Of a stretch of 57,673 nt of DNA, positions 7,807-17,304 are shown in pieces; the first letter of the stretch is position 1, and every line of letters begins with the position of its first letter. The stretch is taken from positions 1 through 57,673 of the forward strand of contig JAFIGG010000015.1 of NCBI GenBank assembly GCA_020831485.1. The letters are read 5' to 3'. The notes under the pieces were generated by a model. It searched no databases and was not told where the DNA came from. It saw only the letters and a list, made by a program, of their open reading frames with translations. The translations under genes were made by a program, and so were the position numbers. The DNA comes from Opitutales bacterium (GTDB taxonomy: Bacteria > Verrucomicrobiota > Verrucomicrobiia > Opitutales > Oceanipulchritudinaceae).

Positions 7807-8079
7807 ATGAACAAAACTGAGTTGGTAGAAGCCGTTCAGAAATCTCTTGGAAGTGAATCGAAAGCTGCCGCCGAGCGCGCGGTTGCTGCAGTGCTGGAAG
7901 GCATCACCAAGGGTCTGAAAAAAGATAAAAGCGTTCAACTGATCGGGTTTGGCACCTTCACCGTTGCCAAGCGTGCTGCCCGTGATGGCATCAACCCACA
8001 GTCTGGCGAGAAGATCCGTATCAAGGCTTCCAAGACCATTAAGTTCAAGGCAGGTGCTGGCCTCAAGGGCGCCATCTGA
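7807..8079 (+). CDS. hup: HU-family DNA-binding protein
   Basis: 90 residues, the usual HU length. MNKTELVEAVQKSLG begins the helical dimerisation body; QLIGFGTFTVAKRAARDGINPQSG and the KIRIKASKTIKFKAGAGLK end form the beta-arm and C-terminal region of the bacterial histone-like family. It binds and bends DNA as a homodimer, acting in nucleoid organisation. AAGGA lies upstream of ATG 7807, one of the better ribosome sites in the window. The gene is monocistronic: a palindromic hairpin precedes it and a strong terminator follows 26 bases after the stop codon. Confidence 0.93.
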   Translation: MNKTELVEAVQKSLGSESKAAAERAVAAVLEGITKGLKKDKSVQLIGFGTFTVAKRAARDGINPQSGEKIRIKASKTIKFKAGAGLKGAI

Positions 8080-8104
8080 TTCGCAACTTCACCCCTAAAA
8101 CTTT

Positions 8105-8137
8105 AAAAAACCCGCACAGCAATGTGCGGGTTTTTTT
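8105..8137 (+). terminator. Rho-independent terminator of hup
   Basis: CCCGCACA at 8111-8118 pairs with TGTGCGGG at 8123-8130 around GCAA, preceded by AAAAAA and followed by seven T residues (8131-8137). It is a textbook intrinsic terminator, and the A tract gives some activity on the other strand as well. Confidence 0.95.
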
Positions 8138-8140
8138 GTG

Positions 8141-8356
8141 CCGGGCGAAGCTCGGGGTTGTTGATTCGTGATTCTTAATTCTTAATTCGTAATTCTTAAT
8201 GAACAGCGTAGGTTTTGGGGGCTGAGGGGGTGGGGCGGTTTCGCCGAAACCGCCGTTTGACGGGGTAGGAAGCTTTTGCATGGTCCGCGGCGCTTTCGGC
8301 GAAAGCGCCCTACCCAAGTTTGCCCTGATAATCACGAATTACGAATCACGAATTAT
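8141..8356. repeat. Composite repeat block 6 with REPIN-like core 8230-8313
   Basis: Hairpin CCGGGCGAAGCTCGG at 8141-8155; ATTCTTAATTCTTAATTCG arm at 8171-8190; a short GGGGGCTGAGGGGG arm at 8217-8230; core GTGGGGC 8230 to GCCCTAC 8313 with spacer GTTTGACGGGGTAGGAAGC; right AATCACGAATTACGAATC arm at 8331-8348. The right CCTCAG arm is missing, replaced by AAGTTTGCCCTG. The whole gap to galK is 336 bases. Confidence 0.8.
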
Positions 8357-8415
8357 GAACTAGTTCACGACTTTTGCCTTTATCCTTTTGAATTTCATCT
8401 TAGCGTTTTGCTTAG

Positions 8416-9567
8416 ATGACAGATCTTAGAGACAGCTTTTTCAGCTCCGCGCCCACGCTGAAGGCGCGGGCGCCGGGGCGGATTGAATTCATTGGAAACC
8501 ATACGGATTACAATGGCGGGGAAGTGCTGGGGGCGGCGATTGACCGCTATGTGACGGCGGAATTGGCACTGCGGGAGGACCAGCGGATTCGGCTGATGTC
8601 GAGTCTGTCGGAGAGGGTGGTGGACTTGTCGATGGATGCGGTGGAACCGCAGTCCGGGGAGGATTCATGGGCGAATTACCCACTCGGAGTGTTCACGGTG
8701 CTGCGGAATTCGGGGATTGAATTCGAGCGTGGCTTTGAAATTTATTTCGACAGCGATCTGCCGCTGGGGGCTGGGCTGAGCAGCAGTGCGGCGATTGAGT
8801 TGGCGACGCTGGAGGCGCTCTGTGCCCAGGCTGGAGTGGAGCTGGAGCGGTCGCAGCGTGTGCTTCTGGCGCAGAAGGCTGAAAACGATTTTGTCGGCGT
8901 GCCCTGTGGCATGCTTGACCAGGCGGTGTCCTGCTTTGGCAACCCCGACCAGCTCGTGCACATCGACTGTGCGCAGGTCCGCTTTGCCAGTGTGCCCATG
9001 CCCAGTGGCTATCACTTCTGGATCTTTAACAGCCAGGAAAAGCACAGCCTGGTCGACTCCCTTTACGCCGAGCGCAACCGCGAGTGCAAGGCCGCTCTGG
9101 CCGCGCTGCAAGGCGAGTATCCGCAGTGGAAACAGCTTGTCGATGCCTCGCCGGAGGTGATTGAAACACTGTTGGCCGATCAGCCCGCTTTGCGCAGGCG
9201 CGCGCAGCACGTCGTCAACGAACACCGCCGCGTCCAGGAATGCCTCAAAGCCCTGGCCGCCGGCGACATGGACCGCGTCGGCGAGCTGTTGTATGCCTCG
9301 CACGACAGCTCACGCGACCTTTTTGAAAACAGCACGCCCGCCCTCGACGGCCTCGTCGACAGCCTCCGCGGCCAACCCGGCGTCTGCGGCGCCCGCCTAA
9401 CCGGCGGCGGCTTCGGCGGCGCCGCCATGGCCCTGACCACCGCCGCGTTCAAAAATGACCACGCCCAGGCAATAGTTGACCAGTACCGCAACAACCGTCC
9501 AGCAGCCCCCGAACCCGCAGTGATTCACGTGCAAACCGGGGAAGGGTCGGGGGTTTTGCTGCGCTAG
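8416..9567 (+). CDS. galK: Galactokinase
   Basis: 383 residues, the normal length. It phosphorylates galactose to galactose-1-phosphate with ATP (Leloir pathway, cytoplasm). The family signature GRIEFIGNHTDYNGGEVLG lies at 20-38, the GHMP kinase ATP loop LPLGAGLSSSAAIE at about 116-129, and the C-terminal GARLTGGGFGGAAMAL near 324-339. ATG 8416 is the only good start. No galE, galT or galactose transporter is adjacent; it is flanked on both sides by composite repeat blocks, so it is probably transcribed alone. Confidence 0.93.
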   Translation: MTDLRDSFFSSAPTLKARAPGRIEFIGNHTDYNGGEVLGAAIDRYVTAELALREDQRIRLMSSLSERVVDLSMDAVEPQSGEDSWANYPLGVFTVLRNSGIEFERGFEIYFDSDLPLGAGLSSSAAIELATLEALCAQAGVELERSQRVLLAQKAENDFVGVPCGMLDQAVSCFGNPDQLVHIDCAQVRFASVPMPSGYHFWIFNSQEKHSLVDSLYAERNRECKAALAALQGEYPQWKQLVDASPEVIETLLADQPALRRRAQHVVNEHRRVQECLKALAAGDMDRVGELLYASHDSSRDLFENSTPALDGLVDSLRGQPGVCGARLTGGGFGGAAMALTTAAFKNDHAQAIVDQYRNNRPAAPEPAVIHVQTGEGSGVLLR

Positions 9568-9807
9568 GGCGCAGCAAGGAGCTGAGGGGCTGAGGGGCTG
9601 AGGAGCTGGGATTTGAGGTAGGGCGGGCCTCGCCGAGGCCGCCGTTTGACGGGGTAGGAAGCTTCTGCATGGTTCGCGGCGCTTTCGGCGAAAGCGCCCT
9701 ACCCAAGTCCCTCAGCCCCTCACCCCCTTAGCTCCCCAGTCCCCAAGCCCCTCAGCCCCTTTCTTCATCACAAATTACGAATTAAGAATTACGAATTACG
9801 AATCAAA
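9568..9807. repeat. Composite repeat block 7 with REPIN-like core 9618-9702
   Basis: A left arm of repeated GAGCTGAGGGGCTGAGG (9580-9608), core GTAGGGC 9618 to GCCCTAC 9702 with spacer GTTTGACGGGGTAGGAAGC, then an extended inverted arm of CCTCAGCCCCTCACC units (9709-9760) and an AATTACGAATTAAGAATTACG arm (9774-9800). Left and right CTGAGG arms can pair around the core. Confidence 0.85.
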
Positions 9808-10113
9808 AACATTGGCACGCCAGTTGCTCAATTTGGAGCTGAACCGCAGCACATAAAAAACACATATAAAATAAAGCTGATTAAACGGTTCGCTACAATT
9901 GGGGTAAAAAGTTGGCGTTCATTCCTTTATTTGTCGGAATGACACCAAATCATAGGGGCCGGACGTTAGGGGTTATCGTCCGGCCCTTGTGCTGTACGCA
10001 GTCTGCGGGCCAGCTAAAACAGCGCTTTTCTTGCTCATCAGGTCTTGCAATACCCACCGATCCGATGCAGTTTGCTTCTTTCTTTACAACCCGAATGGGA
10101 AGACGAAAAAAAC
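9808..10113 (+). promoter_or_regulatory. nuo operon leader region with GC-rich hairpin 9956-9986
   Basis: The 306 bases between the repeat block and nuoB hold no convincing gene. An AT-rich stretch (9853-9912) contains TACAAT, close to a -10 box, without a clear -35. Downstream are two stem-loops: ATTCC/GGAAT near 9920-9940 and a strong 9-bp stem, GGGCCGGAC at 9956-9964 with GTCCGGCCC at 9978-9986. Only two T residues follow the second stem, so termination is not obvious; it may be a leader structure controlling nuo expression. No nuoA frame is present here. Confidence 0.4.
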
Positions 10114-10650
10114 ATGTCGATTTCAAAAGAATACGGTTACAACAGCAAGGTCGAGGGCGAGGTCATTGTTTCACGGGCGGACGCGGTGATCAACTGGGTG
10201 CGGCGGCACTCGGTCTGGCCGATGCCGATGGGCTTGGCCTGCTGCGCGATTGAGCTGATGGGGGTTGGTGGTTCGCGCTTTGACATCTCCCGCTTTGGTA
10301 TGGAGGTGATGCGCTTTTCGCCACGGCAGAGCGACTGCATGATTGTGGCCGGAACGGTGACCTACAAAATGGCGGAAGTGGTGCGGCGTATTTACGACCA
10401 GATGGCGGAGCCGAAGTGGGTCGTGGCTATGGGCGCCTGTGCTTCGACCGGCGGCATGTATCGCTCCTACGCGGTTTTGCAGGGGGTGGACCGGATTGTC
10501 CCGGTGGATGTTTACATCAGCGGTTGCCCACCGCGCCCGGAGGCGCTGCTGGACGGCATGATGAAGCTGCAGGAAAAAATTAAAAACGAGCATTCCACGC
10601 GCAGTCTGATGCGCGGTCGTGAAAGCCGGGAACTGAGCTACAAAGACTGA
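10114..10650 (+). CDS. nuoB: NADH-quinone oxidoreductase subunit B
   Basis: 178 residues. Peripheral-arm subunit of complex I that holds the terminal cluster N2 next to the quinone site. The N2 ligands are visible: tandem C43-C44 in [11 protein letters not shown]109 in MGACASTGG and C138 in [10 protein letters not shown] chose ATG 10114 ([10 protein letters not shown]), which fits the family; the frame is open further upstream but those residues are not NuoB-like. It is the first gene of a 13-gene operon, whereas nuoA normally precedes nuoB; nuoA must be elsewhere. nuoC starts 10 bases downstream. Confidence 0.95.
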   Translation: MSISKEYGYNSKVEGEVIVSRADAVINWVRRHSVWPMPMGLACCAIELMGVGGSRFDISRFGMEVMRFSPRQSDCMIVAGTVTYKMAEVVRRIYDQMAEPKWVVAMGACASTGGMYRSYAVLQGVDRIVPVDVYISGCPPRPEALLDGMMKLQEKIKNEHSTRSLMRGRESRELSYKD

Positions 10651-10660
10651 CGCAGCCGCC

Positions 10661-11323
10661 ATGCAGGAACTCAGCAAGCAATTGACCGAACGATTTCCCT
10701 TCCTCAGCGCGCGCCCTTCGGCGGATCACCCGGCGGTGAACTGTCCGCAGGACAATGTGCTGGAGCTATTGCGCACTTTGCGCGATGAAGATGGCTACCA
10801 GATGCTGATGGATGTGACCGCGATCGACCACTACGAGGCCTCGCCGCGTTTTGAAGTCGTTTACCATCTTTTTCACCTGGAGCGCGGGGGCTACCTGCGC
10901 ATTGCCACGCCCTGTGAGGGCGACAGCAATCCGATCTGCCAGAGCGTGACCGAACTGTGGCCGGCGGCGGACTGGCATGAGCGCGAGACCTACGACATGT
11001 TTGGCATCTCCTTCCGCGGCCATCCGGACCTGCGGCGTATTTTGATGTGGGACGAATACCCGTTCTATCCCCTGCGCAAGGAATTCCCGCTGGCGGGCGA
11101 AGAAGTGGAGTTGCCGGCGCCTGACTTTGTCGAGCAGACAGGTGGGGTGCGGGTCGAGAAAGCACCGATGATGGGCGGACCCTTCCACTCCGGGCAGAAA
11201 GGGCCCATGTCCGCTCGCGAACCGCGGGCCGACGACGAGTCCTGGACCGAAGTCAAGAAGCGTGGCTCCGACCTCGAGGGTGAGGACGACAAACCACGCG
11301 AATTCCGTCCAACCCGAACCTGA
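10661..11323 (+). CDS. nuoC: NADH-quinone oxidoreductase subunit C
   Basis: 220 residues, a separate NuoC and not the NuoCD fusion of enterobacteria. The family signature ERETYDMFGISFRGHPDLRR is centred near residue 113 and is followed by MWDEYPFYPLRKEFPL. The C-terminal ~50 residues are a charged extension. NuoC belongs to the hydrophilic arm of complex I and contacts NuoB and NuoD. ATG 10661 lies 10 bases after nuoB and 27 bases before nuoD. Confidence 0.94.
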   Translation: MQELSKQLTERFPFLSARPSADHPAVNCPQDNVLELLRTLRDEDGYQMLMDVTAIDHYEASPRFEVVYHLFHLERGGYLRIATPCEGDSNPICQSVTELWPAADWHERETYDMFGISFRGHPDLRRILMWDEYPFYPLRKEFPLAGEEVELPAPDFVEQTGGVRVEKAPMMGGPFHSGQKGPMSAREPRADDESWTEVKKRGSDLEGEDDKPREFRPTRT

Positions 11324-11350
11324 GCAAACCTTTAGAGGAAACGAATTTTT

Positions 11351-12586
11351 ATGGCGGTCAAAGAAGTCAGCATAGGCGATATCACAGCCCGCAACAGCGA
11401 GGCTGAAGCCGAGTTTAAAGGCGACCAGATGGTCATCAACATGGGGCCTTCACACCCTGCCACCCACGGGGTGCTGAGGTTGAAGGTGGAACTCAACGGT
11501 GAAACCGTGACCAAGTGCGAGCCGGTAGTGGGGTACCTGCACCGCGGCGATGAGAAGATCGCCGAGAACATGACCTACAATCAGTTCATCCCCTACACCG
11601 ACCGTCTGGACTACCTGGGGCCGATTCACAACAATGTGACCTTTGCCCTCGCGGTGGAAAAGCTGATCGGGATCGAGCTGCCGCCGCGTTGTCAGGCGAT
11701 CCGCCTGATCTGCTGCGAACTCGCGCGCCTGCAGTCGCACCTGCTTGGCTGCGGTGTGTATGGTATGGATACCGGTGCCCTGACCGTGTTCATGTATACC
11801 TTCACCGAGCGGGAAAAGCTGTATACTTTGATGGAGCAACTCACCGGCGCCCGTTTCACCACCAGCTACACCCGCATCGGCGGCCTGGCGCGGGACATCC
11901 CCGAGGGCTGGCTCGGCAACGTGCTCAAGGTCATCAACGAGATGGAACCGGTGGTCGACGAGATCGACAAGCTGCTGAGCCGCAACAAGATTTTCTACGA
12001 CCGCACGGTCGGGGTAGGTGTGCTGTCCAAAGAGGACGCCATTGCCTACGGCCTGACTGGCCCGAACCTGCGTGCCAGTGGCGTGGCCATGGACCTGCGT
12101 AAAGATGAGCCTTACCTCGGCTACGAGCAGTATGACTTCGACGTGCCGATCGGCACCAATGGCGATTGCTATGACCGCTGGCTGGTGCGCCTGGAGGAGA
12201 TCCGCCAGAGCATCCGCATCCTGCGCCAGGCAATCGACAAAATGCCGGACGGACCCTGGTATGCGGAGGACGCGAAGAAGATTTTTGCCCCCCGCAAGGA
12301 TAAGATTATGACCAGCATGGAAGAGCTGATCCAGAATTTCATGCTCGTGACCGAGGGGCCGCAGGTGCCGGCGGGCGAAGTGTATTTTGAGGCCGAGAAC
12401 CCAAAAGGGGCGCTCGGCTTTTATATTGTCTCGAAAGGGGGTGGGGTGCCTTACCGCATGAAGATCCGCTCCCCAAGCTTCTGTAACCTGTCGGCACTGC
12501 CGAAGATGTGTCTCGGACACATGGTCGCCGACCTGCCGGTGATCCTCGGCAGTCTGGACTTCGTGCTGGGAGAGTGCGACCGCTGA
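11351..12586 (+). CDS. nuoD: NADH-quinone oxidoreductase subunit D
   Basis: 411 residues of the 49-kDa subunit, which forms the quinone cavity together with NuoB. The start of the conserved core MGPSHPATHGVLRL (about residues 34-47) carries the quinone-site histidines, and GYLHRGDEKIAE follows. The C-terminus IVSKGGGVPYRMKIRSPSF and LDFVLGECDR ends the protein at the expected point. ATG 11351 has AGAGGAAACG upstream as a ribosome site. It is a separate gene from nuoC. Confidence 0.96.
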   Translation: MAVKEVSIGDITARNSEAEAEFKGDQMVINMGPSHPATHGVLRLKVELNGETVTKCEPVVGYLHRGDEKIAENMTYNQFIPYTDRLDYLGPIHNNVTFALAVEKLIGIELPPRCQAIRLICCELARLQSHLLGCGVYGMDTGALTVFMYTFTEREKLYTLMEQLTGARFTTSYTRIGGLARDIPEGWLGNVLKVINEMEPVVDEIDKLLSRNKIFYDRTVGVGVLSKEDAIAYGLTGPNLRASGVAMDLRKDEPYLGYEQYDFDVPIGTNGDCYDRWLVRLEEIRQSIRILRQAIDKMPDGPWYAEDAKKIFAPRKDKIMTSMEELIQNFMLVTEGPQVPAGEVYFEAENPKGALGFYIVSKGGGVPYRMKIRSPSFCNLSALPKMCLGHMVADLPVILGSLDFVLGECDR

Positions 12587-12620
12587 GCGTAAGGAATGAG
12601 GCAATTAGAAAGCTTTGACT

Positions 12621-13109
12621 ATGGCATTTGAACTTTCACAGGAAACGCTGGACACCATCGACAAGGTGATTCCGCGCTACCCGCAGCGACAGAGTGCGCT
12701 GATGATGATTCTGCACGCGATCCAGAAGGAACAGGGTTACCTCTCGCTGGAAGCCCAGGAGTGGGTGGCGGAGCGGCTTGAGATCGCACCGATCAAGGTG
12801 CGCGAGGTCGTGACCTTCTATCCCTTCTACCGTGAGAAGCCGGTCGGCAAACACTACATCCGTGTTTGCCGCACGCTTTCCTGCGCGCTCAACGGCAGCT
12901 ACAAAATCTGCGATCGCCTCTGCCAGGAGCTGGACACCAAGCCCGGTGAGATTTCTCCCGACGGCAAGGCCACGGTCGAGTTTGCCGAGTGCCTCGCCAG
13001 CTGTGGCACCGCGCCTGTGGTGATGGTCGATGACGATATGTATGAAAACCTGACGGAGGACGACATTGTTGAACTCGCCCGTCGCATCCGCGAGGAGGAA
13101 ATCAAGTGA
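12621..13109 (+). CDS. nuoE: NADH-quinone oxidoreductase subunit E
   Basis: 162 residues of the 24-kDa thioredoxin-like subunit. The 2Fe-2S cluster (N1a) ligands are C83 and C88 (VCRTLSCAL) plus C124 and C128 (AECLASCGTAP). The N-terminal helical part IDKVIPRYPQRQSALMMIL matches the family. I chose ATG 12621; TTG 12615 is in frame. The stop codon overlaps the GTG start of nuoF, indicating translational coupling of the NADH-dehydrogenase module subunits. Confidence 0.95.
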   Translation: MAFELSQETLDTIDKVIPRYPQRQSALMMILHAIQKEQGYLSLEAQEWVAERLEIAPIKVREVVTFYPFYREKPVGKHYIRVCRTLSCALNGSYKICDRLCQELDTKPGEISPDGKATVEFAECLASCGTAPVVMVDDDMYENLTEDDIVELARRIREEEIK

Positions 13110-14494
13110 GCCTCGAAACACACATTGCCCGCAAGAATCTGGCCATCCACCCGAAGGAACGGCGCATCATTCTGAAACACGCCGACCGCCCGGACTACGA
13201 TGCCTCCATCGACTGTTACTTGCGCAACGGTGGCTACGATCAGCAGAAAAAAGCCTTCTCCATGAAGCCGGAGGAAATCTGCCAGGAAGTGCTCGATGCC
13301 GGTGTGCGCGGGCGCGGTGGCGCGGGTTTTCCGGCGGGCATGAAATGGAAGTTTCTCGACCGCAAAAGCGGCAAGCCGATTTACCTGATCTGCAATGCGG
13401 ACGAATCCGAACCAGGCACCTTCAAGGACCGCCAGATCATCCACAAAGATCCACACCAGCTGATCGAGGGCATGATGATTTCCGCCTTTGCGATCCAGGC
13501 GGCCCAGGCTTTCATCTACATCCGCGAGGAAATGCCCTACGGGGCCAAAATCCTCGAAGAAGCGATTGAGGAAGCACGGGCGAAGAACCTGCTCGGCGAC
13601 AACATTCTCGGCTCTGGCTATTCCTGCGACCTGGTGGTGCACCGGGGTGCCGCGGCCTACATCTGCGGGGAGGAAACCGGACTGATCGAGTCGCTCGAAG
13701 GCAAACGCGCCTATCCGCGCATCAAGCCGCCATATTTTCCGGCTGCACTTGGGCTCTACATGTGCCCGACCATTGTCAACAACGTCGAGACCCTGTGCAA
13801 TGTGAAGCACATCATTGAGATGGGTGGCCATGCCTATGCCGAGATCGGCAAACCGGGCAACACCGGCACCCGTATCTGGAGCCTGAGCGGGCACGTTCGC
13901 AAGCCCGGCTACTATGAGCTGGAAAACGGCGTGCATACCTATGGCGACCTGATCAACGAATTTGGCGGCGGTCTGCGCGATGGCCGTCAGCTTCAGGCCG
14001 TGATTCCCGGCGGTTCCTCCGCCAAGGTCTGGCGCGCCGGTGAGCGCTTCAAAGGCAAGCTGCGCAGCGGCGAAGAGTTCGACTGGGCCATCGAGGACGT
14101 GCCGCTCGATTTCGACGGCCCGATGGCCGCCGGTTCGATGTCCGGCTCCGGTGCCGTGGTGGTGATCGACGACAGCGTCGACATCGTCGAAGTACTGGCC
14201 AACATCAATGCCTTTTATGCCCACGAGAGCTGCGGACAGTGCACGCCCTGCCGGGAAGGCTCACTGTGGATGAAAAAGATCACAACGCGCATGGCCAATG
14301 GCGGTGCGCGCGAAGAGGATACGGCCCTGCTGGCATCGATCGGCGACCAGATTGCCGGCCGAACCATCTGTGCCCACGGTGAAGCCTGCGCCTGGCCGAC
14401 CCAGAGTTTTGTGGCCAAGTTTCAGGATAAATTTTTAGATAAAGCCAAACAGGATCCGGAGCAGCTGAGCAAACGGGATTTCCGAATGGTATGA
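13106..14494 (+). CDS. nuoF: NADH-quinone oxidoreductase subunit F
   Basis: 462 residues of the 51-kDa subunit, where NADH and FMN bind and electrons enter. The NADH site RGRGGAGFPAG is at 69-79, the FMN-binding segment NADESEPGTFKDR at 97-109, AYICGEETGLIESLEGKRA follows, and the N3 cluster ligands are in ESCGQCTPCREG near 374-385. GTG 13106 overlaps the nuoE stop (GTGA) and the gene's own stop overlaps the nuoG ATG (ATGA). Confidence 0.96.
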   Translation: MSLETHIARKNLAIHPKERRIILKHADRPDYDASIDCYLRNGGYDQQKKAFSMKPEEICQEVLDAGVRGRGGAGFPAGMKWKFLDRKSGKPIYLICNADESEPGTFKDRQIIHKDPHQLIEGMMISAFAIQAAQAFIYIREEMPYGAKILEEAIEEARAKNLLGDNILGSGYSCDLVVHRGAAAYICGEETGLIESLEGKRAYPRIKPPYFPAALGLYMCPTIVNNVETLCNVKHIIEMGGHAYAEIGKPGNTGTRIWSLSGHVRKPGYYELENGVHTYGDLINEFGGGLRDGRQLQAVIPGGSSAKVWRAGERFKGKLRSGEEFDWAIEDVPLDFDGPMAAGSMSGSGAVVVIDDSVDIVEVLANINAFYAHESCGQCTPCREGSLWMKKITTRMANGGAREEDTALLASIGDQIAGRTICAHGEACAWPTQSFVAKFQDKFLDKAKQDPEQLSKRDFRMV

Positions 14495-16206
14495 GCACCA
14501 TGAGTGACGATAATAAACAGGACACCGTAACGATTTACGTCGACGACCAGCCGGTGGAAGTGCCCGCCGGAATCAACCTGGTCGAAGCCGTCGCCGTTGC
14601 CGGCAAAGAGGTTCCCCATTACTGCTACCACCCGAAATTGAGCGTGGTTGGCAACTGCCGCATGTGCCTGGTTGAAATGGGTACGCCCGGACGCGACCGC
14701 GCCACCGGCGAGCCCATGCTCGACGAGGAGGGCAACCCGAAGATCATGTGGGTGCCAAAGCCAGTCATCGGCTGCGCCACCAACGTAAGCCCGGGCATGC
14801 ACGTGAAGACCGAGTCTTCGCTGGTCAAGGACTGCCGCGAGGGCGTGATGGAATTCCTGTTGGTCAATCACCCGCTCGACTGTCCGATCTGTGACCAGGC
14901 CGGCGAATGCCGCCTGCAGGAGTTTGCCACTGACTACGGCCGCGGCTACAGCCGCTTTGTCGAACAGAAGAACGTGAAGCCGAAGCGCACACGCATCGGC
15001 CCGCGGGTGACCCTCGACGACGAGCGCTGCATCCTCTGTTCGCGCTGTATTCGTTTTTGCGAGGAAGTCGCCGACGATCCGGTGCTCGGTTTCATTGACC
15101 GCGGCAGCTACACGACCCTGACGACCTTCCCCGGCAAGGAGCTGGATAACAATTACTCGCTCAACACCGTCGACATCTGTCCGGTGGGGGCGCTGACCTC
15201 GACCGATTTCCGTTTCAAGATGCGGGTCTGGTTTCTTAAGGAAACGCCCTCGATCGACACCGAGTCCAGCGTTGGCTGCAACACAGTCGTCGGCAGCCGT
15301 GAAGGCACTATTTACCGCATCACTCCGCGCCGCAATGACGCCGTCAACGACACCTGGATGCCGGACAGCGGGCGCACACTCTACCGCCAGGTGGACGCCG
15401 ATGACCGCATGACCCAGTATAGCATCGAAGGCCGTCCCTGCGCGGCTGAAGAGGCCCTGACCCTGGCTTCGACCTACCTGCGCAACGGCCGCAGCGCCAT
15501 TGTCGCCAGTGGTCGACTGAGTGTGGAAGAGCAGTATTTGCTGACCCGTATCGCCAGTCACGCCCCGGGCGAAACGCCTGCCTGGCTGGTCGCACGGCAT
15601 GCTGAAGGCGACGGCAAACTCTTGTCTGCGGACCGCAATCCGAACGTGCGCGGAGCCCTGGTGACCGGTCTGATCGACCGCATCCCCGAAGCCCAGCTGA
15701 GCCAGTTGTCGGCAGCACTTGAGAGTGGCAAGGTTGAGAACCTGATTGTAGTTGGCGAGGACATCACCCAGGCCGGTATTTCAATTGACCAGATCAAGAA
15801 GGCCAATGTCGTCTACATCGGCGCGGTTCACTGTGACACCGCCCAGTATGCCAAGGTGGAAATTCCGCTGCTGACTGTGTTTGAGAAGGCCGGAAGTTTC
15901 ATCAACCAGCAGTTCAGGGTGCAGAAGTTTGCCCAGGCGGTGCCGGGCCCCAAGGGCGTGCTGTTTGGCCTTAGCAACTTTACCCAGCTGCTGGCGGCTG
16001 TTTCCGATGGCAAGGACCGGATAGAGCCTTCGCCGGCGGCGGTCTGGACGGAAATGGCCGCAGCCATCGACGAATTCAAGGAGCTGAGTTTCAGCGCGAT
16101 CCCATCGACCGGTCAATTGATCCCGGCTGATCGTTTTGCCGATCTGCCTTTTGTCGAAGGCAAATCCCTGCATTTTGAACCCCGAACCGCTGTTGCGGAC
16201 GCCTGA
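14491..16206 (+). CDS. nuoG: NADH-quinone oxidoreductase subunit G, short form
   Basis: 571 residues, much shorter than the ~900 of E. coli. Iron-sulphur ligands are complete for three clusters: 2Fe-2S at C45, C56, C59 and C95; the His-ligated 4Fe-4S at H127, C131, C134 and C140; and the 4Fe-4S at C180, C183, C186 and C230. The region after residue 245 corresponds to the molybdopterin-oxidoreductase-like domain but is much reduced and lacks the CxxC...C set for cluster N7. The start overlaps nuoF; ATG 14500 is an alternative three codons later. Short NuoG forms are known in several phyla, so it is probably functional. Confidence 0.92.
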   Translation: MSTMSDDNKQDTVTIYVDDQPVEVPAGINLVEAVAVAGKEVPHYCYHPKLSVVGNCRMCLVEMGTPGRDRATGEPMLDEEGNPKIMWVPKPVIGCATNVSPGMHVKTESSLVKDCREGVMEFLLVNHPLDCPICDQAGECRLQEFATDYGRGYSRFVEQKNVKPKRTRIGPRVTLDDERCILCSRCIRFCEEVADDPVLGFIDRGSYTTLTTFPGKELDNNYSLNTVDICPVGALTSTDFRFKMRVWFLKETPSIDTESSVGCNTVVGSREGTIYRITPRRNDAVNDTWMPDSGRTLYRQVDADDRMTQYSIEGRPCAAEEALTLASTYLRNGRSAIVASGRLSVEEQYLLTRIASHAPGETPAWLVARHAEGDGKLLSADRNPNVRGALVTGLIDRIPEAQLSQLSAALESGKVENLIVVGEDITQAGISIDQIKKANVVYIGAVHCDTAQYAKVEIPLLTVFEKAGSFINQQFRVQKFAQAVPGPKGVLFGLSNFTQLLAAVSDGKDRIEPSPAAVWTEMAAAIDEFKELSFSAIPSTGQLIPADRFADLPFVEGKSLHFEPRTAVADA

Positions 16207-16209
16207 GCC

Positions 16210-17301
16210 ATGGAATGGAACGAACTTTTACTCATCGTATTCAAGGCCCTTCTGGTCCTGTCGGTGGTGATGTCCCTCGCCGCTTATGCAGTGTTGGCCG
16301 AGCGCAAGGTCGCGGCCTGGGTGCAGGGGCGGGTAGGGCCCAACCGGACGCAGATTCCACTGCTGGGCGGCATTCCGATCATCGGCACTTTTCTTACCCG
16401 GCTCGGCGTATTTCAACCGGCCGCAGATGGCCTCAAGTTCCTCTTCAAGGAGGAGCCGACGCCCGGTCACGTAAACAAGTTCTACTACCTGCTGGCACCG
16501 ATGATCGCCTTCATCCCCGCGATGACGACGATGACCGTGCTGCCTTTCGGCCAATACGTAAACGAAGCCGGCGAGGTCCAGCCACTGGTGCTGGCGAACC
16601 TGGACATCGGTATCCTCTTCATCCTCGCGGTTTCGTCGCTCGGTGTCTACGGCATCGTGCTTGGCGGCTGGGCGTCCAATTCCAAGTTTCCCTTCCTCGG
16701 CGGCATCCGCGCATCGGCGCAGATGATCTCCTATGAGCTGTCGCTGGGCTTGTCGCTGCTGCCGGTCTTCCTTTGGTTTGGCGGATCCCTGAACCTGTTC
16801 AACATCGTCCAGGGCCAGACCGATCTCCTGTTCGGTTTTCTGCCGCAGTGGACCATTCTGTTTCAGCCCTTGTCGGCGCTGATTTTCCTCGTCGCCCTGT
16901 TTGCCGAGACCAACCGCCTGCCCTTTGACATGCCGGAGTCGGAGACCGACCTCGTCGCCGGTTACAATACCGAGTATGGGGCCTTTAAATTTGGCCTCTA
17001 CTTCGTCGGTGAATACACCCACATCATCATTGGTTCGGGTGTTTTTGTTGCGCTCTTCCTCGGCGGCTGGAACCTGCCCTGGGTGACGCTGCCGGCCGGC
17101 TTGTTTGGTACGGTGCTTTCTGTGCTTATCTTCGTCATCAAGATGCTGGCACTGGTTTTTGTCTTTATGTGGGTGCGCTGGACGCTGCCCCGTTTCCGCT
17201 ACGATCAGGTAATGACGCTCGGCTGGCGCTGGCTGCTGCCGCTTGCCGTTGCGAACCTGGTCTTCTACGCCATCATCATCGCAGTCATCGAACAATTCTG
17301 A
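16210..17301 (+). CDS. nuoH: NADH-quinone oxidoreductase subunit H
   Basis: 363 residues, about eight membrane helices. NuoH joins the quinone cavity to the proton-pumping membrane arm. Conserved family segments are AERKVAAWVQGRVGPNR at about 30-46, GVFQPAADGLKFLFKEE near 73-89, and the acidic loop ETNRLPFDMPESETDLVAGY at about 235-254. A C-terminal MWVRWTLPRFRYDQVM is also diagnostic. ATG 16210 follows the nuoG stop by 3 bases and nuoI starts 3 bases after the nuoH stop. Confidence 0.96.
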   Translation: MEWNELLLIVFKALLVLSVVMSLAAYAVLAERKVAAWVQGRVGPNRTQIPLLGGIPIIGTFLTRLGVFQPAADGLKFLFKEEPTPGHVNKFYYLLAPMIAFIPAMTTMTVLPFGQYVNEAGEVQPLVLANLDIGILFILAVSSLGVYGIVLGGWASNSKFPFLGGIRASAQMISYELSLGLSLLPVFLWFGGSLNLFNIVQGQTDLLFGFLPQWTILFQPLSALIFLVALFAETNRLPFDMPESETDLVAGYNTEYGAFKFGLYFVGEYTHIIIGSGVFVALFLGGWNLPWVTLPAGLFGTVLSVLIFVIKMLALVFVFMWVRWTLPRFRYDQVMTLGWRWLLPLAVANLVFYAIIIAVIEQF

Positions 17302-17304
17302 GCC

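Noticed and set aside
9912-10253. Frame considered as nuoA
   Set aside because: It has no NuoA helices or conserved acidic residues and overlaps nuoB in another frame.
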